This document shows positions 25,021 to 32,778 of a stretch of DNA of 33,168 nucleotides, one piece after another. The stretch's first letter is position 1, and each line of letters opens with the position of its first letter. The notes under the pieces are model-generated. The model saw only the letters and a program-made list of their open reading frames with translations, made no database searches and was not told the origin of the DNA. Source of the DNA: an uncultured Collinsella sp. (GTDB lineage: Bacteria > Actinomycetota > Coriobacteriia > Coriobacteriales > Coriobacteriaceae); NCBI GenBank assembly GCA_900541135.1, contig UQIG01000025.1, positions 1 to 33,168 of the forward strand. The letters are read 5' to 3'. A program made the position numbers and the translations under genes.

Positions 25021-27381
25021 ATGGATGCCGCAGCCCGTACCGCCCATGATTCCACCCTCCAGCCGTTTTCGGAGATGGAGCACTATAAGCATGCCGATGA
25101 GCTGCCGCCCGAGATTATGGCGGACAGCTACGACAAGCTGGAGCGCTTGTGCCTCAAATATATGAATGAGGACGACTTCTCCAAGGTGGAGCAAGCCTAC
25201 TGCTTTGCCGCCGAGAAACACTGTAACCAAAAGCGCCGCTCGGGTGAGATGTACATTAACCATCCCGTCGAGGTTGCCATCATTTTGGCCGATCTCAAGA
25301 TGGATTGTGACGTGGTGTGCGCCGCGCTGTTGCACGATACCGTCGAGGACACCGAGACCTCGCTCACCGATGTTTCCGGCCTGTTTGGCGATACGGTGGC
25401 CGAGCTCGTCGATGGCGTGACCAAGCTCACCAACATCGAAGTCGACAGCATGGACGAGAAGCAGGCGCTCACGCTGCGCAAGATGTTCCTCGCCATGTCC
25501 AAGGACATTCGCGTCATCATCGTTAAACTTGCCGACCGTCTGCACAACATGCGAACGCTGGCAGCCCTGCGCGAGGATCGTCGCCTGTTTAAGGCTCGCG
25601 AGACCATGGACGTGTACGCGCCCTTGGCTGACCGCCTGGGCATGAGCTCTATTAAGTGGGAGCTCGAGGACCTGTCCTTCTTCTACCTGGAGCCCGATGC
25701 CTACCAGCGCATCGCGCGCATGGTGGCTGAGTCGCGCGAGGTCCGCGAGCGCTACCTTGCCGAGACCATCAAGACACTCACCGACGAACTCAACCGCATT
25801 GGCCTGGAGGACTTCCAGATCAACGGCCGTTCCAAGCACTATTGGTCCATCTACCAAAAGATGAAGCGCAAGGGCAAGGAATTCTCCGAGATCTACGACC
25901 TGGTGGCACTGCGCGTCATCACGCATTCGGTGCGCGATTGCTACTCCACGCTCGGCGCGGTGCATACGCTGTGGCACCCCATGCCCGGTCGCTTTAAAGA
26001 CTATATCGCCATGCCCAAGGTCAATAACTACCAGTCGCTCCACACGACGGTCATCGGCCCTACGGCTCGTCCGCTCGAGATTCAGATTCGAACCTACGAG
26101 ATGCATGAGCAGGCCGAGTACGGCATTGCCGCCCACTGGCTATATAAGAAGTCGGGCGGATCGTCTGCTTCCAAGACCAATGACGCTCAACGTTTGGACG
26201 ACCAGATCAACTGGCTCAAGCATTCGCTCGATTGGGCGGCTTCCGACGAGATCACCGATGCCAAGGAATACCTGCACTCGCTGAAGGTCGATCTGTTCGA
26301 TCAGGAGATCTTTGTCTTCACGCCCAAAGGCGAGGTCATGGCGCTTCGTGCCGGCTCCACGCCGCTCGACTTTGCCTATGCCGTTCACACCGAGGTGGGA
26401 AACCACTGCGTCGGCGCCAAAATCAACGGTGCGGTGGCTCCGCTCACGCACGAGATTAAGACGGGTGACCGTGTCGAGATCCTGACTAACAAGAGTTCCA
26501 AGCCGTCGCGCGATTGGCTCAAGATCGTTAAGACACCTTCCGCCAAGTCAAAGATCCGCCGCTATTTTGCCGCTGCGACCAAGGACGACGACGCTGCCGC
26601 CGGTCGCGATATGCTGGCCAAGGACCTGCGTAAGCGTGGCTATGGCATTTCTACGCCGCGTTCGACGCGTGCACTCAACGCCGTGGCGGAGCAGTTTAAC
26701 TTCAAGCAGCTCGAGGACCTGTTTGCCGCCGTCGGCGCCGGCAAGGTTGCCCCGCGCGCTGTGGGCAATAAGGTCGAGCAAATCTTGGACCCCAAGCCCG
26801 AGGAACAGCTCACCAAGGCCGAAGCTATCGCCGAGGTCGTGAAGCAGCCTGCTCGCGGCTCCAACCGCAAGCCGCAAAAGCGCGGCAAGAGCGCTAGTAA
26901 CGGCATTATCGTCAAGGGCGAGAGCAACAGCGGCCTGCTGGTCCGTCTGGCTCATTGCTGCAACCCCGTGACGGGCGACGACATCGTCGGCTTCATCACG
27001 CGCGGTCGTGGCGTTTCGGTGCATCGCGCCAACTGCCCCAACGTCAAGGGTCTTATGGAACATCCCGAGCGCATGATCGATGTGGAGTGGGACGGCGCTG
27101 CCGACACCCTCTTCCAGGTCGAGATCGTGGTCGAGTGCCTGGACCGCATGGGCCTGCTCAAGGATGTCACCATTGCCATTGGCGATGCGGGCGGCAATAT
27201 CCTTTCTGCCGCCACGTCGACCAACCGCGAGGGTATTGCAACCCTGCGCTTTATGGTCGAGATCTCGGACGCGAGCGGTCTGGATCCGCTGCTGGCTTCC
27301 ATCAGCAGTGTCGATTCGGTCTACGACGCTCGCCGTCTTATGCCCGGCGAAGGCGGAGCTCAGCTCAAGCGCCGTGTGTAG
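25021..27381 (+). CDS. relA: Bifunctional (p)ppGpp synthetase/hydrolase (Rel)
   Basis: Makes and degrades the stringent-response alarmone. The 786-residue chain has all Rel domains. The hydrolase HD domain includes His81 in NHPVEVA and the HD pair 105-106 in LLHDTVEDT. The synthetase domain (about 240-400) includes EIYDLVALRVI, GRFKDYIAMPK and NNYQSLHTTV, with EIQIRT near its end. TGS (about 430-490) carries FVFTPKGEVMALRAGSTPLDF. The C-terminal ACT domain ends the protein. The intact HD box suggests a true bifunctional Rel rather than a synthetase-only RelA. GGGGAAGGGGA lies before ATG 25021. Probably co-transcribed with the RecJ-helicase gene. Confidence 0.95.
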   Translation: MDAAARTAHDSTLQPFSEMEHYKHADELPPEIMADSYDKLERLCLKYMNEDDFSKVEQAYCFAAEKHCNQKRRSGEMYINHPVEVAIILADLKMDCDVVCAALLHDTVEDTETSLTDVSGLFGDTVAELVDGVTKLTNIEVDSMDEKQALTLRKMFLAMSKDIRVIIVKLADRLHNMRTLAALREDRRLFKARETMDVYAPLADRLGMSSIKWELEDLSFFYLEPDAYQRIARMVAESREVRERYLAETIKTLTDELNRIGLEDFQINGRSKHYWSIYQKMKRKGKEFSEIYDLVALRVITHSVRDCYSTLGAVHTLWHPMPGRFKDYIAMPKVNNYQSLHTTVIGPTARPLEIQIRTYEMHEQAEYGIAAHWLYKKSGGSSASKTNDAQRLDDQINWLKHSLDWAASDEITDAKEYLHSLKVDLFDQEIFVFTPKGEVMALRAGSTPLDFAYAVHTEVGNHCVGAKINGAVAPLTHEIKTGDRVEILTNKSSKPSRDWLKIVKTPSAKSKIRRYFAAATKDDDAAAGRDMLAKDLRKRGYGISTPRSTRALNAVAEQFNFKQLEDLFAAVGAGKVAPRAVGNKVEQILDPKPEEQLTKAEAIAEVVKQPARGSNRKPQKRGKSASNGIIVKGESNSGLLVRLAHCCNPVTGDDIVGFITRGRGVSVHRANCPNVKGLMEHPERMIDVEWDGAADTLFQVEIVVECLDRMGLLKDVTIAIGDAGGNILSAATSTNREGIATLRFMVEISDASGLDPLLASISSVDSVYDARRLMPGEGGAQLKRRV

Positions 27382-27415
27382 GTGCGAGAGCCTCTCAGCA
27401 TCATAGATATTGGTT

Positions 27416-27452
27416 ACGTTCGAGGCATCGTTTGGTGCCTCGAACGTATTTT
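27416..27452 (+). terminator. 12-bp hairpin after the ppGpp gene
   Basis: ACGTTCGAGGCA (27416-27427) pairs perfectly with 27436-27447, loop TCGTTTGG, followed by ATTTTAG. The T-run is short, and the hairpin ends only eight bases before the AGGAGG of the next gene. It may therefore act as a weak terminator or an expression modulator. Confidence 0.6.
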
Positions 27453-27469
27453 AGAAGGAGGGTATGCGC

Positions 27470-28153
27470 ATGGGCGATATGACTTTGGACCTGACACCCC
27501 GAGGTGCAGCTTCGATTGAGGCACTCGTCAACGGCCCGATTCAGACCAACAGTTACGTCGTGATTTCGAATGACGAGTGCTTAATCGTCGATCCGGCGTG
27601 GGAGGGCGAGCGTCTTGTGGAGCATATCCGCACCGCGCATCCCGAGGTTCGCGTACTCGGCTCTGTCTGCACGCACGGTCATGCCGACCATGTTGGCGGG
27701 GTCGCCGGGGTTCGAGCTGTCGTTGGCGACAGCGCACTATATGAGTTGTGCGCTAAGGACGTGACGGTGCCTCGCGCAAATATCGAGGAGCAGCGCGCCA
27801 TGTGGGGTATTGAGACGCCCGATCCGGGCGAGCCGACGCGGCTGCTTGCCGAGGGCGATACGATTGAATTGGGCGATATCTGCCTGCAGGTGATCGAGAC
27901 GCCGGGGCATACGCCGGGCGGCATCGTCCTGTTCGCCGCGACCGAGCAGGGGAACATCGCCTTTGTGGGCGACACGCTTTTCCCGGGCAGCCACGGTCGT
28001 ACCGATCTTTCCGGCGGTGACGAGGCGGCGATTATGCGCTCGCTCTCCAAACTTGCCAAGACGCTTCCGCCCGATACCGTTTGCTTGACGGGCCATGGCG
28101 ATTCGACCACGATGGCGCGCGAACTTATGCAGAATCCGTTTATGCAGATGTAG
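27470..28153 (+). CDS. MBL-fold metallo-hydrolase (glyoxalase II-like)
   Basis: A 227-residue metallo-beta-lactamase-fold enzyme. The zinc motif THGHADH is at 68-74, with further ligands expected in ETPGHTPGG and in VGDTLF, and LTGHGDSTT near the end. This set is typical of hydroxyacylglutathione-hydrolase-like proteins of actinobacteria and Firmicutes; the natural substrate of these short forms is usually unknown. AGGAGG at 27456-27461 is eight bases before ATG 27470; ATG 27464 is only two bases away and is disfavoured. The gene commonly follows rel in related genomes as I recall, but no functional link is evident. Confidence 0.85.
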   Translation: MGDMTLDLTPRGAASIEALVNGPIQTNSYVVISNDECLIVDPAWEGERLVEHIRTAHPEVRVLGSVCTHGHADHVGGVAGVRAVVGDSALYELCAKDVTVPRANIEEQRAMWGIETPDPGEPTRLLAEGDTIELGDICLQVIETPGHTPGGIVLFAATEQGNIAFVGDTLFPGSHGRTDLSGGDEAAIMRSLSKLAKTLPPDTVCLTGHGDSTTMARELMQNPFMQM

Positions 28154-28298
28154 GCTCGAAGCCGTCTTTCGAACCACGAAGACCGCTCAATCGTCAAGCT
28201 ATTTTCCCCAGTGGGTCGATTCTGTGGGGCAAACGGTCAAAAATTGTCCAATCGGATGGTATTCGTGAACAAACGAACGTTTATGCTCGGGTATGTCG

Positions 28299-28307
28299 TG
28301 GTAAAAT
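28299..28307 (+). promoter_or_regulatory. Extended -10 promoter of the aldolase gene
   Basis: TGGTAAAAT is an extended -10 element 40 bases before the aldolase ATG, with a weak -35 (TTTATG) 16 bases upstream. The rest of the 194-base gap shows nothing else definite. Confidence 0.5.
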
Positions 28308-28347
28308 CTCAGGCGTTATCGGAGCAACCTTACAGGAGGTTTCTTTT

Positions 28348-29214
28348 ATGCTCGTCAACGCAGCAGACATGCTCAAGAAGGCCGAGGCCGGCAAGTACGC
28401 TCTCGGTGCCTTCAACACCAACAACCTCGAGTGGACCCTGGCTATTCTCCAGGCCGCCGAGGAGGCCAAGTCTCCGCTGATCCTTCAGTGCACCGCTGGT
28501 GCCGCTAAGTGGATGGGCGGTTTCAAGGTCTGCGCCGACATGGTCAAGGCTGCCGTCGAGGCCACGGGCGTTACCGTCCCCGTCGCCCTTCACCTCGATC
28601 ACGGTTCTTACGAGGACTGCTTCAAGTGCATCGAGGCCGGCTTCACGTCCATCATGTATGACGGCTCTCACGAGGAGACCTTCCAGCTTAACCTCGACCG
28701 CACCAAGGAGCTCGTTGAGCTTGCCCACTCCAAGGGCATGTCCATCGAGGCCGAGGTCGGCGGCATCGGCGGCACCGAGGACGGCGTGACCTCCAACGGC
28801 GAGCTCGCTGACCCCGCTGAGTGCAAGCAGATTGCTGACCTGGGCGTCGACTTCCTCGCCTGCGGTATCGGCAACATCCACGGCGTGTATCCCGCCGACT
28901 GGGCTGGCCTTTCCTTCGGGCGTCTGGGCGAGATCAAGGCTCAGACCGGCGACCTGCCCCTCGTTCTGCACGGTGGTACCGGCATCCCCGAGGATCAGAT
29001 CAAGAAGGCCATCTCCCTGGGTATCTCCAAGATCAACGTCAACACCGATCTGCAGCTCGTCTTCGCCAAGGGCGTTCGCGAGTATATCGAGGCTGGCAAG
29101 GATCAGCAGGGCAAGGGCTTTGACCCCCGCAAGCTCCTCAAGCCTGGTCGCGACAACATCGTTGCCCGCACCAAGGAGCTCATGGAGGAGTTTGGCTCCG
29201 TCAACAAGGCGTAA
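28348..29214 (+). CDS. fba: Class II fructose-bisphosphate aldolase
   Basis: Zinc-dependent aldolase splitting fructose 1,6-bisphosphate in glycolysis, 288 residues, the usual length for this class. ALGAFNTNNLEW near the start, HLDHGSYEDC with the zinc His, the SIMYDGSH block, EAEVGGIGG, and VLHGGTGIP with the phosphate-binding Gly-rich loop are all present. INVNTDLQ closes the barrel. A tagatose-bisphosphate aldolase (GatY/KbaY) has a similar pattern, but the stand-alone setting and very biased codon use favour the glycolytic enzyme. AGGAGGT at 28334-28340 is seven bases before ATG 28348; an upstream in-frame ATG at 28081 lies inside the previous gene and is rejected. Confidence 0.93.
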   Translation: MLVNAADMLKKAEAGKYALGAFNTNNLEWTLAILQAAEEAKSPLILQCTAGAAKWMGGFKVCADMVKAAVEATGVTVPVALHLDHGSYEDCFKCIEAGFTSIMYDGSHEETFQLNLDRTKELVELAHSKGMSIEAEVGGIGGTEDGVTSNGELADPAECKQIADLGVDFLACGIGNIHGVYPADWAGLSFGRLGEIKAQTGDLPLVLHGGTGIPEDQIKKAISLGISKINVNTDLQLVFAKGVREYIEAGKDQQGKGFDPRKLLKPGRDNIVARTKELMEEFGSVNKA

Positions 29215-29234
29215 GCGTCGCTAAACTTCCCGCC

Positions 29235-29326
29235 GGAAGCCCCGTCCCCCTACACTGTTTCCTTTGCGCTCACCTGGCTTCGCCAGAAGTCGCGCCAAGG
29301 AAACAGTTCCGGGGGACGGGGCTTCC
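29235..29326. repeat. 92-base nested palindrome after the aldolase gene
   Basis: Perfect 16-bp outer arms GGAAGCCCCGTCCCCC (29235-29250) and its complement (29311-29326). Inside are a 10-bp stem CTGTTTCCTT (29255-29264/29297-29306), GCGC pairs, and a central hairpin CTGGC-TTC-GCCAG (29274-29286). It starts 20 bases after the aldolase stop and may also terminate transcription, though only TTCG follows. Confidence 0.8.
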
Positions 29327-29459
29327 TTCGTTTAACGCCGCAGGGTTACGAGGCTGAATTAAAATGGCTTCTGGCTTCGCCAGAAGTCGCGCGACGGAAT
29401 CAGCTCCGGGGAAACGGGGCCTCCTTTGTTAACTCGCTACAGGGTTACTGGGCTGAATT
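29277..29459 (+). repeat. Two tandem copies of a roughly 98-bp hairpin repeat
   Basis: The unit runs from GGCTTCGCCAGAAGTCGCG to CAGGGTTACGAGGCTGAATT (29341-29360) and is repeated with substitutions to 29440-29459. The second unit opens with a perfect hairpin CTTCTGGC-TTC-GCCAGAAG (29368-29386). Together with the large palindrome this fills 29215-29460; the rest of the gap holds a terminator and promoter. Confidence 0.7.
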
Positions 29460-29491
29460 CTTTTTTAGAGGTACCGTTTATCGGTGTTGAG

Positions 29492-29519
29492 AGCTCCTTT
29501 ATTGGGGCTTTCTTTTTTA
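29492..29519 (+). terminator. Terminator-like hairpin overlapping the transglutaminase promoter
   Basis: AGCTCC (29492-29497) pairs with GGGGCT (29504-29509), one G-T wobble, followed by TTCTTTTTTAT. It lies just upstream of the -10 at 29526 and would isolate the downstream gene. Confidence 0.5.
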
Positions 29520-29525
29520 TCTCGC

Positions 29526-29531
29526 TACAAT
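29526..29531 (+). promoter_or_regulatory. -10 box of the transglutaminase-like gene
   Basis: TACAAT 35 bases before ATG 29567, with TTGGGG (29502-29507) 18 bases upstream as a weak -35. Confidence 0.45.
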
Positions 29532-29566
29532 GGGCTTCAAGCGTTCTAGTGACTTGGAGTTTTGGT

Positions 29567-31000
29567 ATGGCTGTTATTAATGCACTGCCTTCGGATGGGA
29601 AGGTTATTGACGAGGGTCCTGTTGGCTGCTCTGTTGATGTTTGCTGTGATGACTTCCGTCATCTCGATGTTGGACTGCCGCCCGAGATTCTTCGTCTCAA
29701 AGATGCCGGGTATTTGACGCAGGCTGTTGCTGCCTGCGATCGCCTTTTGGAGCAGAACCCTGAGCCTTCGCTGGCTGCCTGTGTTCGTGCCGAGCGGTAT
29801 CGCATGCTCGAGACGCCGCTTCATTTTTCGGTGTCGCGTGATCGGGGCATTGCGATGATTCGCGAGGAGTGGCCTGAGTTTACCGAAGATCAGTTTGATG
29901 ACCTGATTAATCGCAAGCGTATTGACTGGCGCTTTATCGATGGCGAGCTGTTTGTTCTCGACAACTTCCTCGATTCGCTTCGCGTGTACCCCAAGGAGGT
30001 TCCGGGCCTGCGTCCCGATTCTACGGACGGCATAGCGCTGCGTAACCAGATGCTCAGGGAGATGGAGTCGCAAAACGGGTTGACTCGCGTCATCACGCTT
30101 AAGGCATCCGTGTCTGTCCCCGGGGCTCAGGAGGGAGAGGTTGTTCGCGCGTGGCTGCCCGTTGCCGCCGCCTGTCGTCAACAGTCTCATATCGAGGTTC
30201 TCGATATGACGTCGGAGGGTACCGTTGCCCCTGAAAACGTTTCGGCTCGTACTGCCTCTTGGACATCTTCGACTGAACATTCATTCTCGGTGACCTATCG
30301 CTATCACATCGATGCCGCCTATTGCGATATCTATGGTGGCGCGCTCCCATCGCATGCGTGCATGGACACGCCGCTGCCCGAGGACGCTTCCGAGGACCGT
30401 CCGCACATTGTGTTTACGCCGTACCTGCGACAGTTGACGGAGCGTGTTATTGACGGGCTCGATGATCCGCTCGATCGCGCTCGTGCTATCTATGATTACC
30501 TGACACAGCATGTCGACTATCGCTATCAGCCACCGTACCTGCTTTTGGGGTCTATTGCCGACGACTGTGCACACTCGCTCCGCGGCGATTGCGGCGTTAT
30601 GGCGCTCACGTTTATCACCATGTGTCGCATTGCGGGCGTTCCTGCCCGTTGGCAGAGCGGCCTGTATGTTGCGCCCGATTCGGTGGGGCCGCACGATTGG
30701 GCTGAGTTCTATACGCCACAGACCGGTTGGCTTACCGCCGATGTTTCGTTTGGTTCCTCTGCGCGCAGAATGGGGGAGGAGTGGCGCCGTCGTCACTACT
30801 TCGGCAATCTCGACCCGTGGCGCCTGGTGGCCAACGATCGATTCCAGGCTGAGCTTGTGCCTGCTTTCGATGGTATGCGCGAGGATCCCTATGACAACCA
30901 GATGGGCGAAGCCTCGGTTAACGGACGCGGGTGCCGCCGGCGCGAGATGCTCCGCTCGGTCGAACTCATCGAAATGCTTGAAGTTCCATTTTCGGACTAA
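29567..31000 (+). CDS. Transglutaminase-like domain protein
   Basis: A 477-residue protein whose C-terminal part has the transglutaminase-like (papain-type) fold with an intact triad. Cys342 is in LRGDCGVMALTF, His376 in PHDWAEFY and Asp392 in TADVSFGS. Such domains in bacteria act as proteases or amide-forming enzymes; the substrate is unknown. Residues about 40-70 look like a TPR-type helical pair (DAGYLTQAVAACDRLLEQNP), and the middle is a beta-rich region often found before this fold. No signal peptide. GGAG seven bases before ATG 29567 supports the start; longer in-frame starts from 29426 run through the terminator and promoter and are rejected. It is transcribed alone, ahead of tRNA-Leu. 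Confidence 0.88.
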   Translation: MAVINALPSDGKVIDEGPVGCSVDVCCDDFRHLDVGLPPEILRLKDAGYLTQAVAACDRLLEQNPEPSLAACVRAERYRMLETPLHFSVSRDRGIAMIREEWPEFTEDQFDDLINRKRIDWRFIDGELFVLDNFLDSLRVYPKEVPGLRPDSTDGIALRNQMLREMESQNGLTRVITLKASVSVPGAQEGEVVRAWLPVAAACRQQSHIEVLDMTSEGTVAPENVSARTASWTSSTEHSFSVTYRYHIDAAYCDIYGGALPSHACMDTPLPEDASEDRPHIVFTPYLRQLTERVIDGLDDPLDRARAIYDYLTQHVDYRYQPPYLLLGSIADDCAHSLRGDCGVMALTFITMCRIAGVPARWQSGLYVAPDSVGPHDWAEFYTPQTGWLTADVSFGSSARRMGEEWRRRHYFGNLDPWRLVANDRFQAELVPAFDGMREDPYDNQMGEASVNGRGCRRREMLRSVELIEMLEVPFSD

Positions 31001-31039
31001 TCAACAGAAAGCTGTGATAAACTAACTCACGCATTACGT

Positions 31040-31126
31040 GCCCGAGTGGCGGAATTGGCAGACGCAGTGGACTCAAAATCCACCGTTGGCAACAACGTGC
31101 GAGTTCGAGTCTCGCCTCGGGCACCA
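31040..31126 (+). tRNA. tRNA-Leu (anticodon CAA), CCA encoded
   Basis: Acceptor arms GCCCGAG (31040-31046) and CTCGGGC (31116-31122) pair perfectly and are followed by A and CCA. The anticodon stem GTGGA/TCCAC holds loop CTCAAAA, giving anticodon CAA. A long variable arm and the T-arm GCGAG-TTCGAGT-CTCGC identify a class II leucine tRNA of 87 bases. Confidence 0.95.
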
Positions 31127-31150
31127 TACATGCAAGTGAGCGTTCAAGGG
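31104..31150 (+). repeat. tRNA-Leu 3' end, copy 1 of a direct repeat
   Basis: From the T-loop TTCGAG through CCA and 24 bases of flank. It recurs 184 bases downstream at 31288-31334 with one difference (T31137 against C31321). Confidence 0.85.
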
Positions 31151-31168
31151 GATTGCGGCCCCCTTTTT
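31146..31168 (+). terminator. Terminator of tRNA-Leu
   Basis: AAGGGG-N8-CCCCTT followed by TTT, 20 bases after the tRNA. Confidence 0.75.
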
Positions 31169-31206
31169 CGTGCCGAACTCGCGTGAGCGCGCGAAGCGTT
31201 AAGCAA

Positions 31207-31272
31207 ACAGGCCTGTGGCCTGTCTGTAGCGGAGCGTGGCGAGGGCGCCACGCGCCCGAAGCCCGGGGCTTC
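31207..31272. repeat. Three adjacent hairpins between the tRNA-end repeats
   Basis: ACAGGCC-TGT-GGCCTGT (31207-31223), CGTGGCG-AGGG-CGCCACG (31235-31252) and GAAGCCC-G-GGGCTTC (31258-31272). There is no coding capacity; a scar or REP-like cluster. Confidence 0.6.
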
Positions 31273-31287
31273 GCGAAGCGAAGGCCC

Positions 31288-31351
31288 TTCGAGTCTCGCC
31301 TCGGGCACCATACATGCAAGCGAGCGTTCAAGGGGGTCAAGGCCCCTTTTT
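31288..31351 (+). repeat. tRNA-Leu 3' end, copy 2, with its own terminator
   Basis: Duplicates 31104-31150 at 46 of 47 positions, then has a related terminator (AAGGGG-N7-CCCCTT, T-run). Upstream tRNA parts are missing, so this is not a second tRNA. It looks like an attachment-site-like or duplication scar. Confidence 0.8.
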
Positions 31352-31488
31352 CGTGTACGTAATGTGATAACGCGCTGTACGTGTTATTATTCGCAAGGCG
31401 TTGTTCCCGCAATGCCCTAAAGAGGAACCCGAGGGTTCCCACCTTTTGGCGCCAATGAGCAGCTGACTGGTCATACAACTTAGATTAC

Positions 31489-31553
31489 CTTCCTCAAATC
31501 GAGGAAGTCTATGTGTACGACCTGGTTGCTGAGAAGCGCCGGGTTATTTTTTT
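31489..31553 (+). promoter_or_regulatory. infC operon leader with attenuator-type terminator
   Basis: CTTCCTC-N5-GAGGAAG (31489-31507) is followed by a terminator hairpin: ACCTGG (31520-31525) with CCGGGT (31539-31544), an inner GCT/AGC stem, and seven T at 31547-31553. It ends 19 bases before the infC start. A GGAACC/GGTTCC hairpin lies further upstream at 31424-31439. Leaders of infC-rpmI-rplT operons in other bacteria are controlled by L20 through such terminators. I infer the same here without having matched the L20-binding fold. Confidence 0.6.
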
Positions 31554-31572
31554 ATGAATGGAGGTAGGGAAA

Positions 31573-32127
31573 ATAGCTAAGTCTGATGACACCCGCATCA
31601 ACGACGAGATCACTGCATCTTCGTGCCGTTTGATTGGCGTCGATGGCTCTCAGCTCGGCCTGTTCGCCATCCGCGATGCCCAGCGCGTCGCCGACGATCA
31701 GGGTCTCGACCTGGTCGAGATCGCTCCCAACGCGGAGCCGCCGGTCTGCAAGGTCATGGACTACGGTAAGTTCAAGTACCAGCAGGCCATGAAGGCCAAG
31801 GCTGCTCGTAAGAACCAGTCCAAGGTCGAGGTCAAGGAAATGAAGTTCCGACCCAAGATCGACGTTGGCGACTACGAGACCAAGAAGGGCCACGTTCTGC
31901 GTTTCCTCAAGAAGGGCGCACGCGTTAAGATCACCATCATGTTCCGCGGCCGTGAGATGGCTCACCCGGAGCAGGGCCTTAACGTTCTCGAGCGCCTCGC
32001 CGAGGATCTCAAGCCTTACGCCACGGTCGAGTCCAAGCCTAAGATGGAAGGCCGTAACATGCTTATGCTGCTCGCCCCGATTAAGGGCGCCTTCGATGAG
32101 GATAAAGCGGCAAGCGATACCAAGTAA
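31573..32127 (+). CDS. infC: Translation initiation factor IF-3, probable AUA start
   Basis: Binds the 30S subunit, checks start-codon/initiator-tRNA pairing and prevents premature 50S joining. The N-domain begins TRINDEI...RLIGVDGSQLGLF, the linker is lysine-rich (MKAKAARKNQSKVEVKEMKF) and the C-domain has FLKKGARVKITIMFRGRE. GGAGG at 31560-31564 is eight bases before ATA 31573, which would start the protein directly before AKSDDTRIN. An in-frame ATG at 31558 is itself part of that ribosome site and has none of its own. Rare starts (AUU and relatives) are the classic IF-3 self-regulation device. With the ATG the protein would be five residues longer. First gene of infC-rpmI-rplT. Confidence 0.93.
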   Translation: MAKSDDTRINDEITASSCRLIGVDGSQLGLFAIRDAQRVADDQGLDLVEIAPNAEPPVCKVMDYGKFKYQQAMKAKAARKNQSKVEVKEMKFRPKIDVGDYETKKGHVLRFLKKGARVKITIMFRGREMAHPEQGLNVLERLAEDLKPYATVESKPKMEGRNMLMLLAPIKGAFDEDKAASDTK

Positions 32128-32159
32128 CTAGTGTTCTGTAACCGATTAAGGAGTATTTC

Positions 32160-32351
32160 ATGCCTAAGATGAAGTCCCACAGCGGCACCAAGAAGCGTTT
32201 CCGCAAGACTGGTACCGGCAAGCTTATGCGCGCCAAGGCTTTCAAGAGCCACATCCTGAGCAAGAAGTCCACCAAGCGTAAGCGTGGCTTCCGTCAGGAG
32301 ACCGAGATCGCCGCTGCCGACCGCAAGGTCATCAAGTCGCGTCTCGCCTAA
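32160..32351 (+). CDS. rpmI: 50S ribosomal protein L35
   Basis: Small basic ribosomal protein, 63 residues, the usual length. It begins MPKMKSHSGTKKRF and contains SHILSKKSTKRKR, both family hallmarks. AAGGAG lies seven to ten bases before ATG 32160. It lies between infC and rplT in the standard order; 32 bases follow the infC stop. Confidence 0.97.
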   Translation: MPKMKSHSGTKKRFRKTGTGKLMRAKAFKSHILSKKSTKRKRGFRQETEIAAADRKVIKSRLA

Positions 32352-32397
32352 GTTCGCGTTCCCGTTTTTCGTTTTACCGTCTAGGAGTTGATAGAAC

Positions 32398-32757
32398 ATG
32401 GCACGTATTAAGCGCGCTGTTGCCGCCAAGAAGAAGCGCCGTACCGTTATGCACCGTGCGAAGGGTTACTACGGTGCCGCTTCGCGTACTTACAAGCATG
32501 CTAAAGAGCAGGTCCAGCACTCCCTGCAGTATCAGTATCGTGATCGCCGCAACAAGAAGCGCGAGATCCGTTCTCTCTGGATCACTCGTATCAACGCTGC
32601 TGCTCGCCTGAACGACATCTCTTACTCTCAGTTCATGCACGGCCTGAAGGTTGCCGGCATCGAGCTCGACCGCAAGGTCCTGGCTCAGATGGCTTACGAG
32701 GACATCGAGTCCTTCAACGAGCTGGCTACCATCGCCAAGAAGGCTCTCGAGGCCTAA
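32398..32757 (+). CDS. rplT: 50S ribosomal protein L20
   Basis: 23S rRNA-binding assembly protein, 119 residues. MARIKRAVAAKKKRR, AKGYYGAASRTYKHA and YRDRRNKKREIRSLWITRIN are typical of L20, with the globular C-domain following. In many bacteria L20 represses its own operon by binding the leader mRNA, which fits the hairpins before infC. TAGGAG precedes ATG 32398. It ends the operon. Confidence 0.97.
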   Translation: MARIKRAVAAKKKRRTVMHRAKGYYGAASRTYKHAKEQVQHSLQYQYRDRRNKKREIRSLWITRINAAARLNDISYSQFMHGLKVAGIELDRKVLAQMAYEDIESFNELATIAKKALEA

Positions 32758-32778
32758 TAGATTCTCTTGAATCGCTAG

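Noticed and set aside
31288..31319. Second tRNA gene
   Set aside because: Only the T-loop-to-CCA part is present; no acceptor 5' strand or anticodon arm.
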